Assembly: GCA_964569295.1 (NCBI GenBank)
Contig: CAZMVU010000002.1
Span: forward strand, 23,010-87,009
Source of the DNA: CAZMVU01 sp964569295
GTDB taxonomy: Bacteria; Hydrogenedentota; Hydrogenedentia; Hydrogenedentales; JAGMZX01
DNA length: 64,000 nucleotides
Direction of reading: 5' to 3'
This document shows, one piece after another, positions 23,939 through 33,846 of this stretch. The translations under genes were made by a program, and so were the position numbers. The number at the start of each line of letters is the position of its first letter. The stretch's first letter is position 1. The notes beneath the pieces were generated by a model, which saw only the letters and a list, made by a program, of their open reading frames with translations, had not been told where the DNA came from and did not search any database.

Positions 23939-25702
23939 TCAGGCCTTATCGCGCTTCACGGCCCAGGTGGTGCCGGCGATGAAGTAGATCACCGTCGGCA
24001 CAATGAGCCAATTGCGGAAGGTCGCAAAGCGTTCGGCGAAGCCGTCGCCGCCCTGGAAGTAAATCCAGATGGGCCAGATAGCACATACCGCCAGTGCGCC
24101 GATGGCCACGACACGGGCAAGCAGCAGCACCGGGCCACCCGGGGCCGGGGGCTCCTGGGGCACGGGCTGGTTGTGCTGCGCATGGGCTTTCTGGAGATCC
24201 GGGTCGACTTCCTCCTCGGTGAGCGGGTAGGTCTCCCGTGCGCCCATGAAGGAAGCCAGGGCAATATAGAGCAACATGGTCAGGAACCACACCGGAATGA
24301 ACAGGTAGAAGAGGCTCACGCCGAGGCCGAAGTTCAGGTAGAGGGCGAAAGTCAGGCCGATAATCCAGCTCAGCAACGCCGGCCAACTGATGATGACCCT
24401 TTTCTTCTCCGCCCAGAGCTGGGTCAGGCCGATGCGCGGGAATACCCAGTGTTCGGTGAATACCACGGCGCCGATGGGCACCAGGAGCAGACCATACAGT
24501 CCCACGAAATCGAGCAGCTTCGTGAATACGAAGGGGAAGCACGCAATAATGGTGGTGACCGCGCCGACGGCGGCCGTGACCGCCCAGCGCGGCCAGCCGG
24601 GCGTGACCGCCTGCATAGCGAGGCCCGCACGGTAGAGTGTCGGGTTCGATGTGGTCCAGCCGGCAATCACCACGGCAATGATGCCCGCCAGGCCCAGCGC
24701 CGTGAAGGCCATGGCGCCCGGGTCGATGTCGGCAATGGTGGCATCCGGCCGGGCCAGTACATGGAGCGTCTCGGGGAGGAACTGGGTGGCGCCTTCGCGC
24801 AGCATGATTACCGTGATGGCGCCCATGGTACCGGCGAAAATCCAGGCAAGGTAATGGCCGATGAACATGCCGAAAAATGAATAGAGGCCGTACCAATGAC
24901 TCTTCGCGTAGCGGAAAAGCGCCATGTCGGAAAGGCCGCCGTGCATGGCGAGGTTGCACACCCAGGCGAAGGCGGCCACTTCCCAGAAACTGGCTTTGCC
25001 AGAACCATCGGGGCGCACCCCTACCCATATATACTCCCGCGCCAACGCGTAATAGTCGCCCCAGCCTTGAATGGCGCCGCTTGCCAGTTTCTCGGAGGCG
25101 AGCCACGGCAGCATGATCACGCCGCCGGCAAAGAACATGGTTACCATCCACGGGGAACAGACCGAGGCGAATTGCGCGAGGCGTTTGAAACCGAGAATCG
25201 CCAGTGTCACCACGACAGCGCCGACGCCGAGCACCACCAGCACGAAGCGGAAGTCGGTGGGGTACCAGGCGGTGTTGGGGGGAATATCGAAAGGAATGCG
25301 CACCGCAGAAGCCGACACGGTTATCATGGCGCCCGCGAGGATACAGAAAAGCACCGCGTTGCACACGTTGTAGATGAGCGTGGTACCGGGACCGGCGACC
25401 TTGCGCAGGTACCAGTACAGGGTAAGGCGCGTACGCACCGCGATGGGCGCGCAGATAAAAGTCCAGGTCAGCACGGCCATGAGGTTGCCGATGGCAAGGC
25501 CGACGAAAATGTCGAACACGCTGGCCCCCCAGGCCACGAACAGCGCGCCTATGACAAATTCGGTACCGGCCACATGCTCGCCCGCGAAAAGCCCCGCGAA
25601 GTAGCGGCCGGGTTGCAGCTTGTCGGGGGTTACCGGTTCACGCTCGAATTCATATAGCTGGTCCGCTGCATGCAGGACTTCTTCCGCTGTCTTCTCAGAC
25701 AC
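23939..25702 (-). CDS. NCS1-like (purine/cytosine permease-type) transporter
   Basis: An inner-membrane transporter with about 12 membrane helices is predicted. The GTG at 25702 is preferred because AAAGGAGC lies just upstream and a soluble N-terminal tail follows (SEKTAEEVLHAADQLYEFEREPV). The first membrane segment AGTEFVIGALFVAWGASVFDIFVGLAIGNLMA, TWTFICAPIAVRTRLTLYWYLRKVAGPG and the glycine-rich helices fit the nucleobase:cation symporter family. Between helices 10 and 12 lies a soluble stretch (ARETYPLTEEEVDPDLQKAHAQHNQ). At 587 residues it is longer than CodB-type permeases (about 420), so it may form a separate subfamily. The substrate is unknown. Confidence 0.68.
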   Translation of the reverse strand: MSEKTAEEVLHAADQLYEFEREPVTPDKLQPGRYFAGLFAGEHVAGTEFVIGALFVAWGASVFDIFVGLAIGNLMAVLTWTFICAPIAVRTRLTLYWYLRKVAGPGTTLIYNVCNAVLFCILAGAMITVSASAVRIPFDIPPNTAWYPTDFRFVLVVLGVGAVVVTLAILGFKRLAQFASVCSPWMVTMFFAGGVIMLPWLASEKLASGAIQGWGDYYALAREYIWVGVRPDGSGKASFWEVAAFAWVCNLAMHGGLSDMALFRYAKSHWYGLYSFFGMFIGHYLAWIFAGTMGAITVIMLREGATQFLPETLHVLARPDATIADIDPGAMAFTALGLAGIIAVVIAGWTTSNPTLYRAGLAMQAVTPGWPRWAVTAAVGAVTTIIACFPFVFTKLLDFVGLYGLLLVPIGAVVFTEHWVFPRIGLTQLWAEKKRVIISWPALLSWIIGLTFALYLNFGLGVSLFYLFIPVWFLTMLLYIALASFMGARETYPLTEEEVDPDLQKAHAQHNQPVPQEPPAPGGPVLLLARVVAIGALAVCAIWPIWIYFQGGDGFAERFATFRNWLIVPTVIYFIAGTTWAVKRDKA

Positions 25703-25841
25703 TTCCCGCTCCTTTCCCGTTACGGTTTTCCCCACTTGCGCATACAAGGCCATGGAACGACTCACCATAGCCGAGCACCGCGGCGGAGTCAAGCAGACGA
25801 TTGCGCCGGTGCGCGCTTGGCTCCGGCTTGTGTATCCGGGT

Positions 25842-27380
25842 ATGCTAGCGCGCGATATGGCAGCATACCGCAATAGTCTCGTTCCGCCAGGCGGGCTGTG
25901 GCGCGCTTGGCCGCACCTTGTAGCGTTGGGCGTGGGCATGGCCGCACTGGTGACGGTGCTGGCGGGGTTCGCGGCGCCACTGGCGGGCTTCCCGGAATAT
26001 GACTACCTCGTGGCGCTGGCGGGTGTGCTGGGCGCGGGGGTAGTGGTGTTTCTCATTTTCGGTCCTTCGTGGGTGGTGATATCCCTGTTTCTGATCAAGA
26101 TAATCACCGGCCATCAATACCGCTCACTCGTTCTGCTGCCCTTATCGGGGATGGAACTGGCCCCGCGCGAACTGTGGCTATTCCTGCTGGCCGCGCACTT
26201 GGGAGCGAAGCTGGTTCTCGGACAGGCGGTCATCCGCCCGGATCTGTACCACTACTTCTTCTACCTCTACGCTTTCTACTTTGTCCTCATTGCCGCGGTC
26301 GGTGTGTGGCACCAGCCGAATATCACCGAGATTATGAAGGAGATCCGGTACCCCATCTTTCTTGGAAGCTATTTCGTGTTCATTACGTGCGCGCCCACGC
26401 GCGAGAACCTGTGGTTCTACACCAAGCTCATACTCGCACTCACCTGCGTCATTGCATTGGGAGCGTCGGCCTTCTTCTTTTACACCACCCTCACCGGCAA
26501 CATTATCAATGAGCAGGGCGTCTTCGGCGACTATGTGCAGCGGATGATAGGGTCCGTACTCATGCAATCGGTGCGGCCGAACGGCCACATGTTTTACGAG
26601 GTATGCGCCGTGGTGCTTCTGGCCCTGTTGTGGTGCCCCGCCGTCAGACCGCGCTGGAAGATGCTCTACACGGCCCTGCTCGCCCTGTTGCTCTTTGCCA
26701 TGCTCATCACGATGATGCGAACGGCCTATATCGCCTTTGCCTGCTCCGTGGCGGTGTTGGGCTTTCTCGGCCTTCCGCGCGGCATACGATGGCCGGCGCT
26801 TTTCGGCGGGCTGGTGGGCGCCGCTGCGTTTCTGCTTTTCTTCGGCGCCGAGGCCTACGAATTCATTCGCTCGGAAATCCCCGGCCTCGGCGTGTCGCTG
26901 CGCGCGCGCCTCGAGGAGATGCGTGGAGCCTGGAATCTGTTCGTGCGGCACCCGCTTTTCGGCACCGGCATGGGCAGTTCATTCACCGGCATGGGGTGGA
27001 TCGCCAAGAAAAGCGCCCTTGCCTATGGTCAGTGGGACTACCAGACCCTGCACAATGTGTGGATGTACTTCCTGCTGAAAGGCGGGCTCGCCGGTTTTAC
27101 GCTCGTGCTGCTGGGTATCGGCGGCATTCTCGGACGCACCTACATGCTCATGCAGTGGCGGCGCGACGTCTTCGAGCGGTTCTTCCTGCGCGGGCTCCTC
27201 GCCGCAACAGCCGGCCAGATCGTGGCCTCCCTCGCCATGCCGCGCCTCACATTTGCCGAGGGGCACGTCTTCCTCGCAATGGCCACCGCGGCCTTTTTTA
27301 TCCTCGCACGCGAACCGCAGGCAGGGCCGGGGACAGACACCAGCGCAGCCTTGCCCAGCGCAATCGAGGAAACGCAGTAA
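25842..27380 (+). CDS. O-antigen ligase-like polytopic membrane protein
   Basis: A membrane protein of the WaaL/Wzy superfamily is predicted, which joins or polymerises surface polysaccharide. About 11 hydrophobic helices are seen, with the family's large loop between the last ones: LFVRHPLFGTGMGSSFTGMG followed by YQTLHNVWMYFLLKGGLAGFTLVL, the usual H-P-x-x-G-x-G and H-N-x-x-L signatures. A membrane-start ATG at 25842 is chosen; another in-frame ATG at 25752 would add 30 residues. The product is about 512 residues. It is divergent from the NCS1-like permease with a 139-base shared region. The glycan it acts on cannot be told. Confidence 0.82.
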   Translation: MLARDMAAYRNSLVPPGGLWRAWPHLVALGVGMAALVTVLAGFAAPLAGFPEYDYLVALAGVLGAGVVVFLIFGPSWVVISLFLIKIITGHQYRSLVLLPLSGMELAPRELWLFLLAAHLGAKLVLGQAVIRPDLYHYFFYLYAFYFVLIAAVGVWHQPNITEIMKEIRYPIFLGSYFVFITCAPTRENLWFYTKLILALTCVIALGASAFFFYTTLTGNIINEQGVFGDYVQRMIGSVLMQSVRPNGHMFYEVCAVVLLALLWCPAVRPRWKMLYTALLALLLFAMLITMMRTAYIAFACSVAVLGFLGLPRGIRWPALFGGLVGAAAFLLFFGAEAYEFIRSEIPGLGVSLRARLEEMRGAWNLFVRHPLFGTGMGSSFTGMGWIAKKSALAYGQWDYQTLHNVWMYFLLKGGLAGFTLVLLGIGGILGRTYMLMQWRRDVFERFFLRGLLAATAGQIVASLAMPRLTFAEGHVFLAMATAAFFILAREPQAGPGTDTSAALPSAIEETQ

Positions 27381-27739
27381 CCCTTTCGCCGTTCGGCAAG
27401 TCACTTACCGCCTCAGGAGATAAGGCCGGTTGCACGCGCAAACTCGATCCACGCATTTTTCCCAATGCCTTTTCGGCGCCATTCAACGTACGCGTTGAGC
27501 GCAACCCCCGCTACACGAGGCCGCGAATTCGCCGGAGACGCCTTTGTGCGGCGCGTATTGTGGGTGAGGACCGGCAAAGGGTGGCCTCTCCTCTGACGCG
27601 GCAAACAAAGGGACGGTCCACGCCCGTCCCTTTGTCTGCGTTCCGTTGCGTTTTGTCTTCCCAATCGGCCGTGTCTGAATGGTCCTTCAGAAGAGAACGT
27701 TCTCCAATGGGATACATCGCACGCTGTTCATGCGGCTCC
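27381..27739. other. Intergenic region with a 16-bp-arm hairpin
   Basis: No convincing gene is visible in these 359 bases. The only clear structure is a hairpin with arms 27601-27616 and 27624-27639 (one mismatch in 16) around the 7-base loop tccacgc. It lies between the convergent ligase-like gene and SPFH operon ends, so a bidirectional terminator is plausible, although the U-run is short. Confidence 0.6.
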
Positions 27740-28789
27740 CTACTTGTCTTTCACGGGGGCACCGCCTTCGCCGGCGGCTTTGATGCCGTAGAGCTGGAGC
27801 AACTCATTCACGTTCGTCGAGCGCACGTCGAGGCCACCTTCGGGCAGCATGATGATGCGCTTATCCTTGAGCGCGCCCGCCACGGCCAGGTTCACGAGCC
27901 GTTCGCCGCCTGCGCCCGCGAGGGCTGCATGTAATTGCCGCAACCCTTCCGCCTCGGCAATGGCCTCCGCCTCGATAGCCTTGGCCACCTGGGTCTCCTG
28001 TTCGAAGTAGGCATCCGCCTCGATCTTGGCCCGTTCGTATTCGCCATCGGCCCGGGCTTGCACCTTTTCGACGCCCGCGCGCGCCTCTTCGACTTTCGTG
28101 CGGTATTCTTCCTCGACGGCGTTCGTCTCCGACTTCAGCTTCTCCGCGAGCTGATCCGCCACCTTCTTGTCTTCGATGGCTTTCTGATATTCCGGGGAAA
28201 AGCGGTAGTCCCGGGGACTGACACGCTCGACGACGACGCCGAAGGGCTCGAGGATTTCATTGAGCCGCTCTTCCACATCCGCCGCCTTCTTGTCGCGTTC
28301 CTCGGCAAGGTAGAACTGTTCCGTGTCCAACTCGCCAAAGATGTCGCGCGGCTTACTTCGGGCAATGGCGCGCACGATATTGTTCTTCAATTCCTCGCTG
28401 TTCGACGCCACGTACTGCAACACCTCCGGCGCCTTCTCCGGAATGAGCCGGTAGGAAATGATCACATCGAGGCCGATGTCGTTGCCGTCGATAGTCTTGA
28501 ACAGGAGATCGTCACGGCCAGGCCGATCGCCCCTGGCGACAGCGGCGGTCATCTCGAGGTTTTCCAATTGCATATCGAACGTGTGCCAGTCGTTAATGAA
28601 GGGCACAAAGAAATAGGTGCCGCCAGGCTCGTAGATTTCCTTCTGCACCCCCTTCTCCCCGAACAGGGTAAACAACTTCGTGCGCACGCCTACCTCGGTC
28701 GTGCCTGTCGAGTAGGGCATGCAACCAGCCGCGAGCACAGACGCTGCGAGCAGGGCCGCAATCATTATCCAGCTATGGCTACGCATCAT
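27740..28789 (-). CDS. SPFH/band 7 lipoprotein (HflC-like position)
   Basis: An SPFH-domain protein anchored as a lipoprotein is predicted. The signal ends LAASVLAAGC with a lipobox Cys at about residue 23, instead of the membrane helix that HflC has. The band 7 domain spans about 30-235 (GVRTKLFTLFGEKGVQKEIYEPGGTYFFVPFIND, then DGNDIGLDVIISYRLIPEKAPEVLQYV). A long charged coiled coil follows with AERLKSETNAVEEEYRTKVEEARAGVEKVQ, then a C-terminal ALKDKRIIMLPEGG segment. The 349-residue gene overlaps the upstream SPFH gene by four bases (ATGA). It probably forms a hetero-oligomeric ring with that protein; the function is membrane organisation or quality control by inference. Confidence 0.83.
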   Translation of the reverse strand: MMRSHSWIMIAALLAASVLAAGCMPYSTGTTEVGVRTKLFTLFGEKGVQKEIYEPGGTYFFVPFINDWHTFDMQLENLEMTAAVARGDRPGRDDLLFKTIDGNDIGLDVIISYRLIPEKAPEVLQYVASNSEELKNNIVRAIARSKPRDIFGELDTEQFYLAEERDKKAADVEERLNEILEPFGVVVERVSPRDYRFSPEYQKAIEDKKVADQLAEKLKSETNAVEEEYRTKVEEARAGVEKVQARADGEYERAKIEADAYFEQETQVAKAIEAEAIAEAEGLRQLHAALAGAGGERLVNLAVAGALKDKRIIMLPEGGLDVRSTNVNELLQLYGIKAAGEGGAPVKDK

Positions 28790-30186
28790 TCAGCCTCCTG
28801 TGCGGTATTGTTCTGGGCAGGCGTTTCCTCCGCTGCTTCAGGCGCGCCGTCTTGTGTGGCGGGATCGGCTGCCGGCTGTTCCGCCTCCGCGTCGGCTTCT
28901 GGCGCTGACTCGGCTTCCGGTTCCGGTTCCGGTTCCGGGACGGGCGCATCATCCGGTTTGGCCGGCATCGTCACTCCCTCGATGGCCTCCAGCTCCGATC
29001 GTGGCGGCTCGGGCGCGGCATCCTCCATGGCCTTTATAGCCTTCTCGGCATCGTCGGCCATACTCACCGGCGCCAACTCACCACCCGACTCGACGCCAAA
29101 GAGGTCGCTGACCAAGGACAGGTTCAACGGGTTGATCCCCGCCTCGCCGCCCGCGGGGAGCAGCACAAGCTCAAGCCCCTCGAGCACGGCGGCCATCTCC
29201 ATGGCGACTGCCCTGTCGGCGCCAGCCACCATCATGGCTTCATTGCGAAGGCGCTCGCGCTTGGCCTCGGCAAGGGCCACGAGCAGGTCGGCCTCGGCCT
29301 CCTTGCGCCGCACATACAAGTCTTTTTCCGCCTCGCGCTTTACGCGGTAGGCGTCGCCCTCTTGTTTGGTGATCTCCACCTGCATTTCGCCGGTCTCTTT
29401 AACCCGCGCGAGGTGCTGCTCCTCTTCGGCGGCCTTGCGCTTCGACTGGTTGGTAAATACGAGCTGGTCCTGGAGCTTTTTCGCCTCGATGTTCTCCTGA
29501 ATACGGTCGCTGTATTCAAAATAGCGCACGAGCACATGTTCAACCTTGAGTCCCCATTGCTCGACTTCCTCGTCAAGCATGTCCCGGGCCAGTTTGGCCA
29601 TCTCGACGCGCACCGGACTGTTGTAAAACTCCTCCGTCGTCAGCCGGCCGAGGGTCTGCTTCAGGACGGGCTCCGCTTTCGGCAGGATGCCTTCGTAGAT
29701 GTATTGCGTGCCTGTCCCGAGGCGTGTTACGACCCGATACGGTTCCGCGATGCGGTAGAGCACGGTCACATCCACATCCACGTAAAAGCCGTCGGACGTT
29801 TGAATCTTCGCCGCGTTGTCGTAGAAGACATTCTTCCCGCGCGACGGCTCGTACTTGGTCATCTCCAAGACCTGCACGTTCTTGGGCAGCGTATGCACGA
29901 TATTGAACGGCAACGCGAACACAAGACCCGGACCATATACCTGATCACCCACACCGCGATCCGCGCCAATCTTGATTTCCTTTATGCCCCAGTGGTCCGG
30001 GGGCACATAGGTCGTGAAACTGCTGTACAGCACCCCCACGGCGATCAGCACAATCGCTGCAAACACAGCACATCCCACCAGCCGTGGCGACGGCCGCCAC
30101 TCTGTCAGGTCGATGCCGCCCCCATCGCCTCCACCCCCGCCGCCACCGCGCCGGTTTCCGACAAACTCCGGTCCTTTTCGGGCCAT
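28786..30186 (-). CDS. SPFH/band 7 membrane protein (HflK-like position) with acidic tail
   Basis: This partner of the downstream SPFH lipoprotein begins at 30186, where GGAGG lies upstream. The N-terminus is a Gly-rich linker (NRRGGGGGGGDGGGIDLTEW) as in HflK, followed by one membrane helix (AVFAAIVLIAVGVLYSS, about 45-62). The band 7 domain spans about 65-290 with GPGLVFALPFNIVHTLPKNVQVLE, and a coiled coil with KRKAAEEEQHLARVKETGEMQVEITKQEG comes next. The last 90 residues are low-complexity Pro/Glu/Ala (PVPEPEPEPEAESAPEADAE), which HflK lacks. The role is inferred as a membrane-scaffold or protease-regulating complex. Confidence 0.82.
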   Translation of the reverse strand: MARKGPEFVGNRRGGGGGGGDGGGIDLTEWRPSPRLVGCAVFAAIVLIAVGVLYSSFTTYVPPDHWGIKEIKIGADRGVGDQVYGPGLVFALPFNIVHTLPKNVQVLEMTKYEPSRGKNVFYDNAAKIQTSDGFYVDVDVTVLYRIAEPYRVVTRLGTGTQYIYEGILPKAEPVLKQTLGRLTTEEFYNSPVRVEMAKLARDMLDEEVEQWGLKVEHVLVRYFEYSDRIQENIEAKKLQDQLVFTNQSKRKAAEEEQHLARVKETGEMQVEITKQEGDAYRVKREAEKDLYVRRKEAEADLLVALAEAKRERLRNEAMMVAGADRAVAMEMAAVLEGLELVLLPAGGEAGINPLNLSLVSDLFGVESGGELAPVSMADDAEKAIKAMEDAAPEPPRSELEAIEGVTMPAKPDDAPVPEPEPEPEAESAPEADAEAEQPAADPATQDGAPEAAEETPAQNNTAQEAE

Positions 30187-30843
30187 AATGGAATAACCTC
30201 CGTTGTAACTCGTATTCACACACCAACCCCAGAACTACACGCCCTCTTCATGGTACGCGCTATAGCTTTCACACACAAGGACGGGGGAAACTCGGTACAG
30301 GAAGGAAGGGCCGAGAACATAGACCTGGACCTGCGGCCCAGGCTGGTATAGTACGGGCCGTTGGCCCTGAAGAAACGGCGAATTACTGGTCTATTGCGAG
30401 GGCGAGTCCCCGCGAGCCGAATATAACCGTACCGCGCAAAAGGGAGGGCGAGCGTACCCGCGAGCCGAAACGTCNNNNNNNNNNNNNNNNNNNNNNNNNN
30501 NNNNNNNNNNNNNNNNNNNNNNNNNNNNNNNNNNNNNNNNNNNNNNNNNNNNNNNNNNNNNNNNNNNNNNNNNNAATATAACCGTACCGCGCAAAAGGGA
30601 GGGCGAGCGTACCCGCGAGCCGAAACGTCGAAGCGCCACGCAAGCCCCCAAGACGAGGGCCGGAGGCCGGGGTGGACATACGAACCTATGTAATAGCGGC
30701 GGACATATGGGCGTGCATGGATAAGACACCGCTAACGTGTAGCCCACGGGCGCGCCACTGAGCACGACTGGCCGCTATGGCCAAGCCTTGCGCACTGTGG
30801 AGTGTGCCGGCTTCTCCGCGTAGCGTGAACCGGGAAACCCCGG
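30187..30843. repeat. Intergenic region of dispersed repeats around an assembly gap
   Basis: No gene is supported. A repeat with a 29-base core, beginning agggagggcgagcg and ending cgcgagccgaa, occurs at 30441-30469 and 30596-30624, inside a 55-base unit (30420-30474 and 30575-30629) that flanks the gap on both sides. A shorter variant of the same core lies at 30396-30420. A second element, cggcccaggctggtat with gggccgttggccctg after it, lies at 30334-30370 and recurs at 42640-42675. Exactly 100 N at 30475-30574 mark a scaffold join of unknown true size. Confidence 0.85.
30475..30574. other. Assembly gap (100 N)
   Basis: One hundred consecutive N stand for unknown sequence. The identical 55-base unit on both sides suggests that a tandem repeat array broke the assembly, so the real distance may be larger or smaller than 100 bases. 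Confidence 0.98.
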
Positions 30844-33699
30844 CTATCCTTCAACTGCCGCGGGCGCCTTCGCCGGGGCCAATGCCTGGGCGAGGAGTTC
30901 GGCCATGTGCAGCGGGTCGCGGCTGGTCAGGTGCTCGATCTGGTGACGGCACGAGGTGCCGGAAGCCACAACCTTTGCGTCGGCAGGGAAGGGCGTCAAC
31001 TTGTCGGCGAGATCCTGGCCAACTTGCACAGACAGGTCGTACTTCGTCTTTTTTGCGCCGAAAGCGCCCGCCATGCCGCAGCACGCGGTATCCAGAAGCG
31101 TCACATCGTTGTTCGGAATACGCCGCGCGAGGGCCGGCATGATCTTCGTGCTGGTGAGCGCCTTCGCATGGCAGTGCGCATGGATAGCGGTTACCCGCGG
31201 CGTGGTGTCGAATGCGATGGCGTCTGGCGCATGTTCCAGCAGGTCGTGAATGAAACGTTCGAACAAGTGGCATCGTTGGGCCACCTTGGGCGCGTTGTCC
31301 AGGCTCAGCTCGATGTAATCCTCGATGAACATGGAAAAGCACGACGCTTCGAGAAAGACGATAGGCGTGTCGCCGTCGCGCAAGAGTGCCAGGTTCTGCC
31401 TGCCGAAGCGTTCGGCCACGTCGAGCCGGCCCATGGAGAAAGCCGGCCGCCCGCAACAGGCGTGGCCCGCCGGCAGGCGCACCTCGTAACCGGCGGCCTC
31501 GAAGACCTTCACCGCTGCCTTGCCTATTTCCGGCTCGTTGTAGTTCACGAAACAATCGTTCCACAGGATCACCGGGCCGCGTTCGCCGGTGGTCCGGGGT
31601 GTGTGCTTTCTGAACCATGTATCGAACCGTTCAGCGGCATAAGGCGGCAAAGGCCGCCGCGCGTCGATCCCCATGGTTTTTTCCATGAGCGCCCGCAGCC
31701 AGCCCCATTGCAAGCTCTGGTTGGCGAGACCGGGGGTAATGGCGCCAAGTTTCCCGAGCAAATCGACCCGGCTGATGATCCGCTCCGCCAGCGACACGCC
31801 GTGTTGCCGCTGTTTGGCGTAAAGCAGTTCGGCCTTCAACAGCGCAAGATTTACATTCGAAGGACACTCCGTCTCACAGGCCTTGCAGGACAGGCAGTTC
31901 GACAGCGCTTCGTCGAGCACGCCGGACAGCAACGGGTCGCCCTCTTCATCCAGGCGCCGCTCGAGGACAGCGCGGATGGTGTTGGCGCGGCCGCGGGTGG
32001 ACATGATTTCCTCTCTCGTGGCGATGAACGTGGGACACATGGTGGGCGTGTCCTTAAGGCAGCCGCCGCAACCGTTGCACTGTTCGAGGTTGCCGGCGAA
32101 GCTCTTGTCCTTCGCGGCGTACGCGAGGCGTTCTTCAAAGGGGACGGGCACCCGCGCGCCCGCGCCCTGGCGCAGATTCGTGTCTATTCGCACTTCGTCG
32201 TTCGGAAAAATCTTGCCCGGATTCATGAGGCTGTCCGGGTCGAAGATGCCCTTGATGCCGCGCATAAGCGCGATGAGTTCCTCGCCTATCTGCTCGGCCA
32301 TGTACTCCGTGCGCGCGATGCCCACGCCATGCTCGCCGGCGAGAGAACCGTTATACTGCCTGGTCAGCGCCGATACCGCATCGGCCACGGCGCGAAACTT
32401 TTTGATATCTTCGGCATTGTGCAGATCGACCACCGGCCGCACATGCAGCAACCCGGATCCCGTATGCCCGTAGAACGACGCCTCGAGCCCGAGCGGTGCG
32501 AGCACTTCCAGTAAGTCGGCGACGTAGGTGGGCAGGTGCTCGGGCGGAACGCACGCATCCTCGACGCCGGCGGCGGGCTTCGCCGCTCCCGGCCGCCCGG
32601 TCAGCAACGAGAGCCCCGCCTTACGCAGGTTCCACACATGGGTCATTTCCCCGGCGTTCTCGCACACCTGCGTGCGTACCCCGAGATTCATCGCGAGCAC
32701 CTGGTGCACTTTATCCATCTCGTCTTCATAAAACTCGACCATGAGCATGCTCTTGGCCGGTTTTTCATCGAGCTGCATGATGTCGCGGGCCGTCTGAAAT
32801 TCACGCTGGCCCTTCGTCTGGTCGAGCAGTACGTCATCGATATGCTCGATGCCCGCCGGCTTGAGATCGAGCAGCTCGACCGTCGCCTGCATGGCTTCGA
32901 TAAGGTCATCAAAATAGATGAGACACAGCCCTTTCTTCTTCGGCAACGGCACGAGGCTCACCGTCGCAGCGGTCACGAGCCCCAGGGTGCCCTCGCTGCC
33001 GCTGATCAGCTTGCTGAGGTCGGGGCGTCCGGCGCGCAGGTAGCGGTCGAGCCCGTAGCCGGGATATCGCTTCACGATGCCACCGTGAAAACGTGCCCGG
33101 ATTTCCGGGGCCATGGCCTGGATACGCGCGTCGATGTCGGCGATACGTTCCTGCATCCCCGGCATGTCCGCACCCACCTCGACAACCGCGCCATTGGCGA
33201 GCACCACCTCGACGGACCGCACATGGTCGATGGTTGTGCCATAAATGGGCGCGCGTGCGCCCGACGAGTTGTTGGCGATCATACCGCCGAGGGTCGCGCG
33301 GCTGCTGGTCGACACATCCGGCCCGAAGCACAACCCGTGGGGCCTGCCAAAGTTGTTGAGCTGGTCCAGCACGACCCCCGCTTCGACACGCACGGTGCGT
33401 TCGTCCCGGTTGAAGTCACCAATACCGCGGTTGTACCGTGAAAGATCAACGATCAGCCCGCGCCCCACGGCCCCGCCGGCCAGCCCCGTACCCGCGCCGC
33501 GCGGCACCAGCGGAATATCGGCCGCGGCCGCGGCTTGCACCAGCACGGCCGTCTCCTGCGCGTTGCGCGGCATGGCCACACCGAGTGGGCGAATCTGGTA
33601 GATGGATGCGTCGGTGCTGTACAGGGCGATGCTGAGTTCGTCGGTGCGCACTTCGCACCGGACCTCCTTCGCGATCTTATGGATACGGCTGGCAGTCAT
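30844..33699 (-). CDS. Fused FAD-binding and Fe-S oxidoreductase (GlcD-GlpC/YdiJ-like)
   Basis: This 951-residue fusion should oxidise a 2-hydroxyacid such as D-lactate or 2-hydroxyglutarate and pass electrons on through Fe-S clusters. The N-terminal FAD domain (about 35-260) has VPRGAGTGLAGGAVGRGLIVDLSR and SRATLGGMIANNSSGARAPIYG. A FAD-oxidase C-terminal domain follows with ASFYGHTGSGLLHVRP and LAGEHGVGIARTEYM. Two 4Fe-4S motifs come next (CNGCGGCLKDTPTMCP and CLSCKACETECP). Two CCG-type motifs (HACCGRPAFS and DTACCGMAGAFG) end the protein. Length and layout match the single-chain YdiJ group. The substrate is not fixed by the sequence. Confidence 0.9.
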   Translation of the reverse strand: MTASRIHKIAKEVRCEVRTDELSIALYSTDASIYQIRPLGVAMPRNAQETAVLVQAAAAADIPLVPRGAGTGLAGGAVGRGLIVDLSRYNRGIGDFNRDERTVRVEAGVVLDQLNNFGRPHGLCFGPDVSTSSRATLGGMIANNSSGARAPIYGTTIDHVRSVEVVLANGAVVEVGADMPGMQERIADIDARIQAMAPEIRARFHGGIVKRYPGYGLDRYLRAGRPDLSKLISGSEGTLGLVTAATVSLVPLPKKKGLCLIYFDDLIEAMQATVELLDLKPAGIEHIDDVLLDQTKGQREFQTARDIMQLDEKPAKSMLMVEFYEDEMDKVHQVLAMNLGVRTQVCENAGEMTHVWNLRKAGLSLLTGRPGAAKPAAGVEDACVPPEHLPTYVADLLEVLAPLGLEASFYGHTGSGLLHVRPVVDLHNAEDIKKFRAVADAVSALTRQYNGSLAGEHGVGIARTEYMAEQIGEELIALMRGIKGIFDPDSLMNPGKIFPNDEVRIDTNLRQGAGARVPVPFEERLAYAAKDKSFAGNLEQCNGCGGCLKDTPTMCPTFIATREEIMSTRGRANTIRAVLERRLDEEGDPLLSGVLDEALSNCLSCKACETECPSNVNLALLKAELLYAKQRQHGVSLAERIISRVDLLGKLGAITPGLANQSLQWGWLRALMEKTMGIDARRPLPPYAAERFDTWFRKHTPRTTGERGPVILWNDCFVNYNEPEIGKAAVKVFEAAGYEVRLPAGHACCGRPAFSMGRLDVAERFGRQNLALLRDGDTPIVFLEASCFSMFIEDYIELSLDNAPKVAQRCHLFERFIHDLLEHAPDAIAFDTTPRVTAIHAHCHAKALTSTKIMPALARRIPNNDVTLLDTACCGMAGAFGAKKTKYDLSVQVGQDLADKLTPFPADAKVVASGTSCRHQIEHLTSRDPLHMAELLAQALAPAKAPAAVEG

Positions 33700-33846
33700 G
33701 GTGGTCCTTCTTGTTGCTGTGGGCGGCGAATCGGGCTGCCCATTTTACCCCAGGAACAGCGTGAAAGCCCATATTCGTCCCGTCATGCCGTTGCAATACC
33801 GCTGCCATTGCCGTACCCTAACGCTTCCGGAAACAGGACCTCATGC

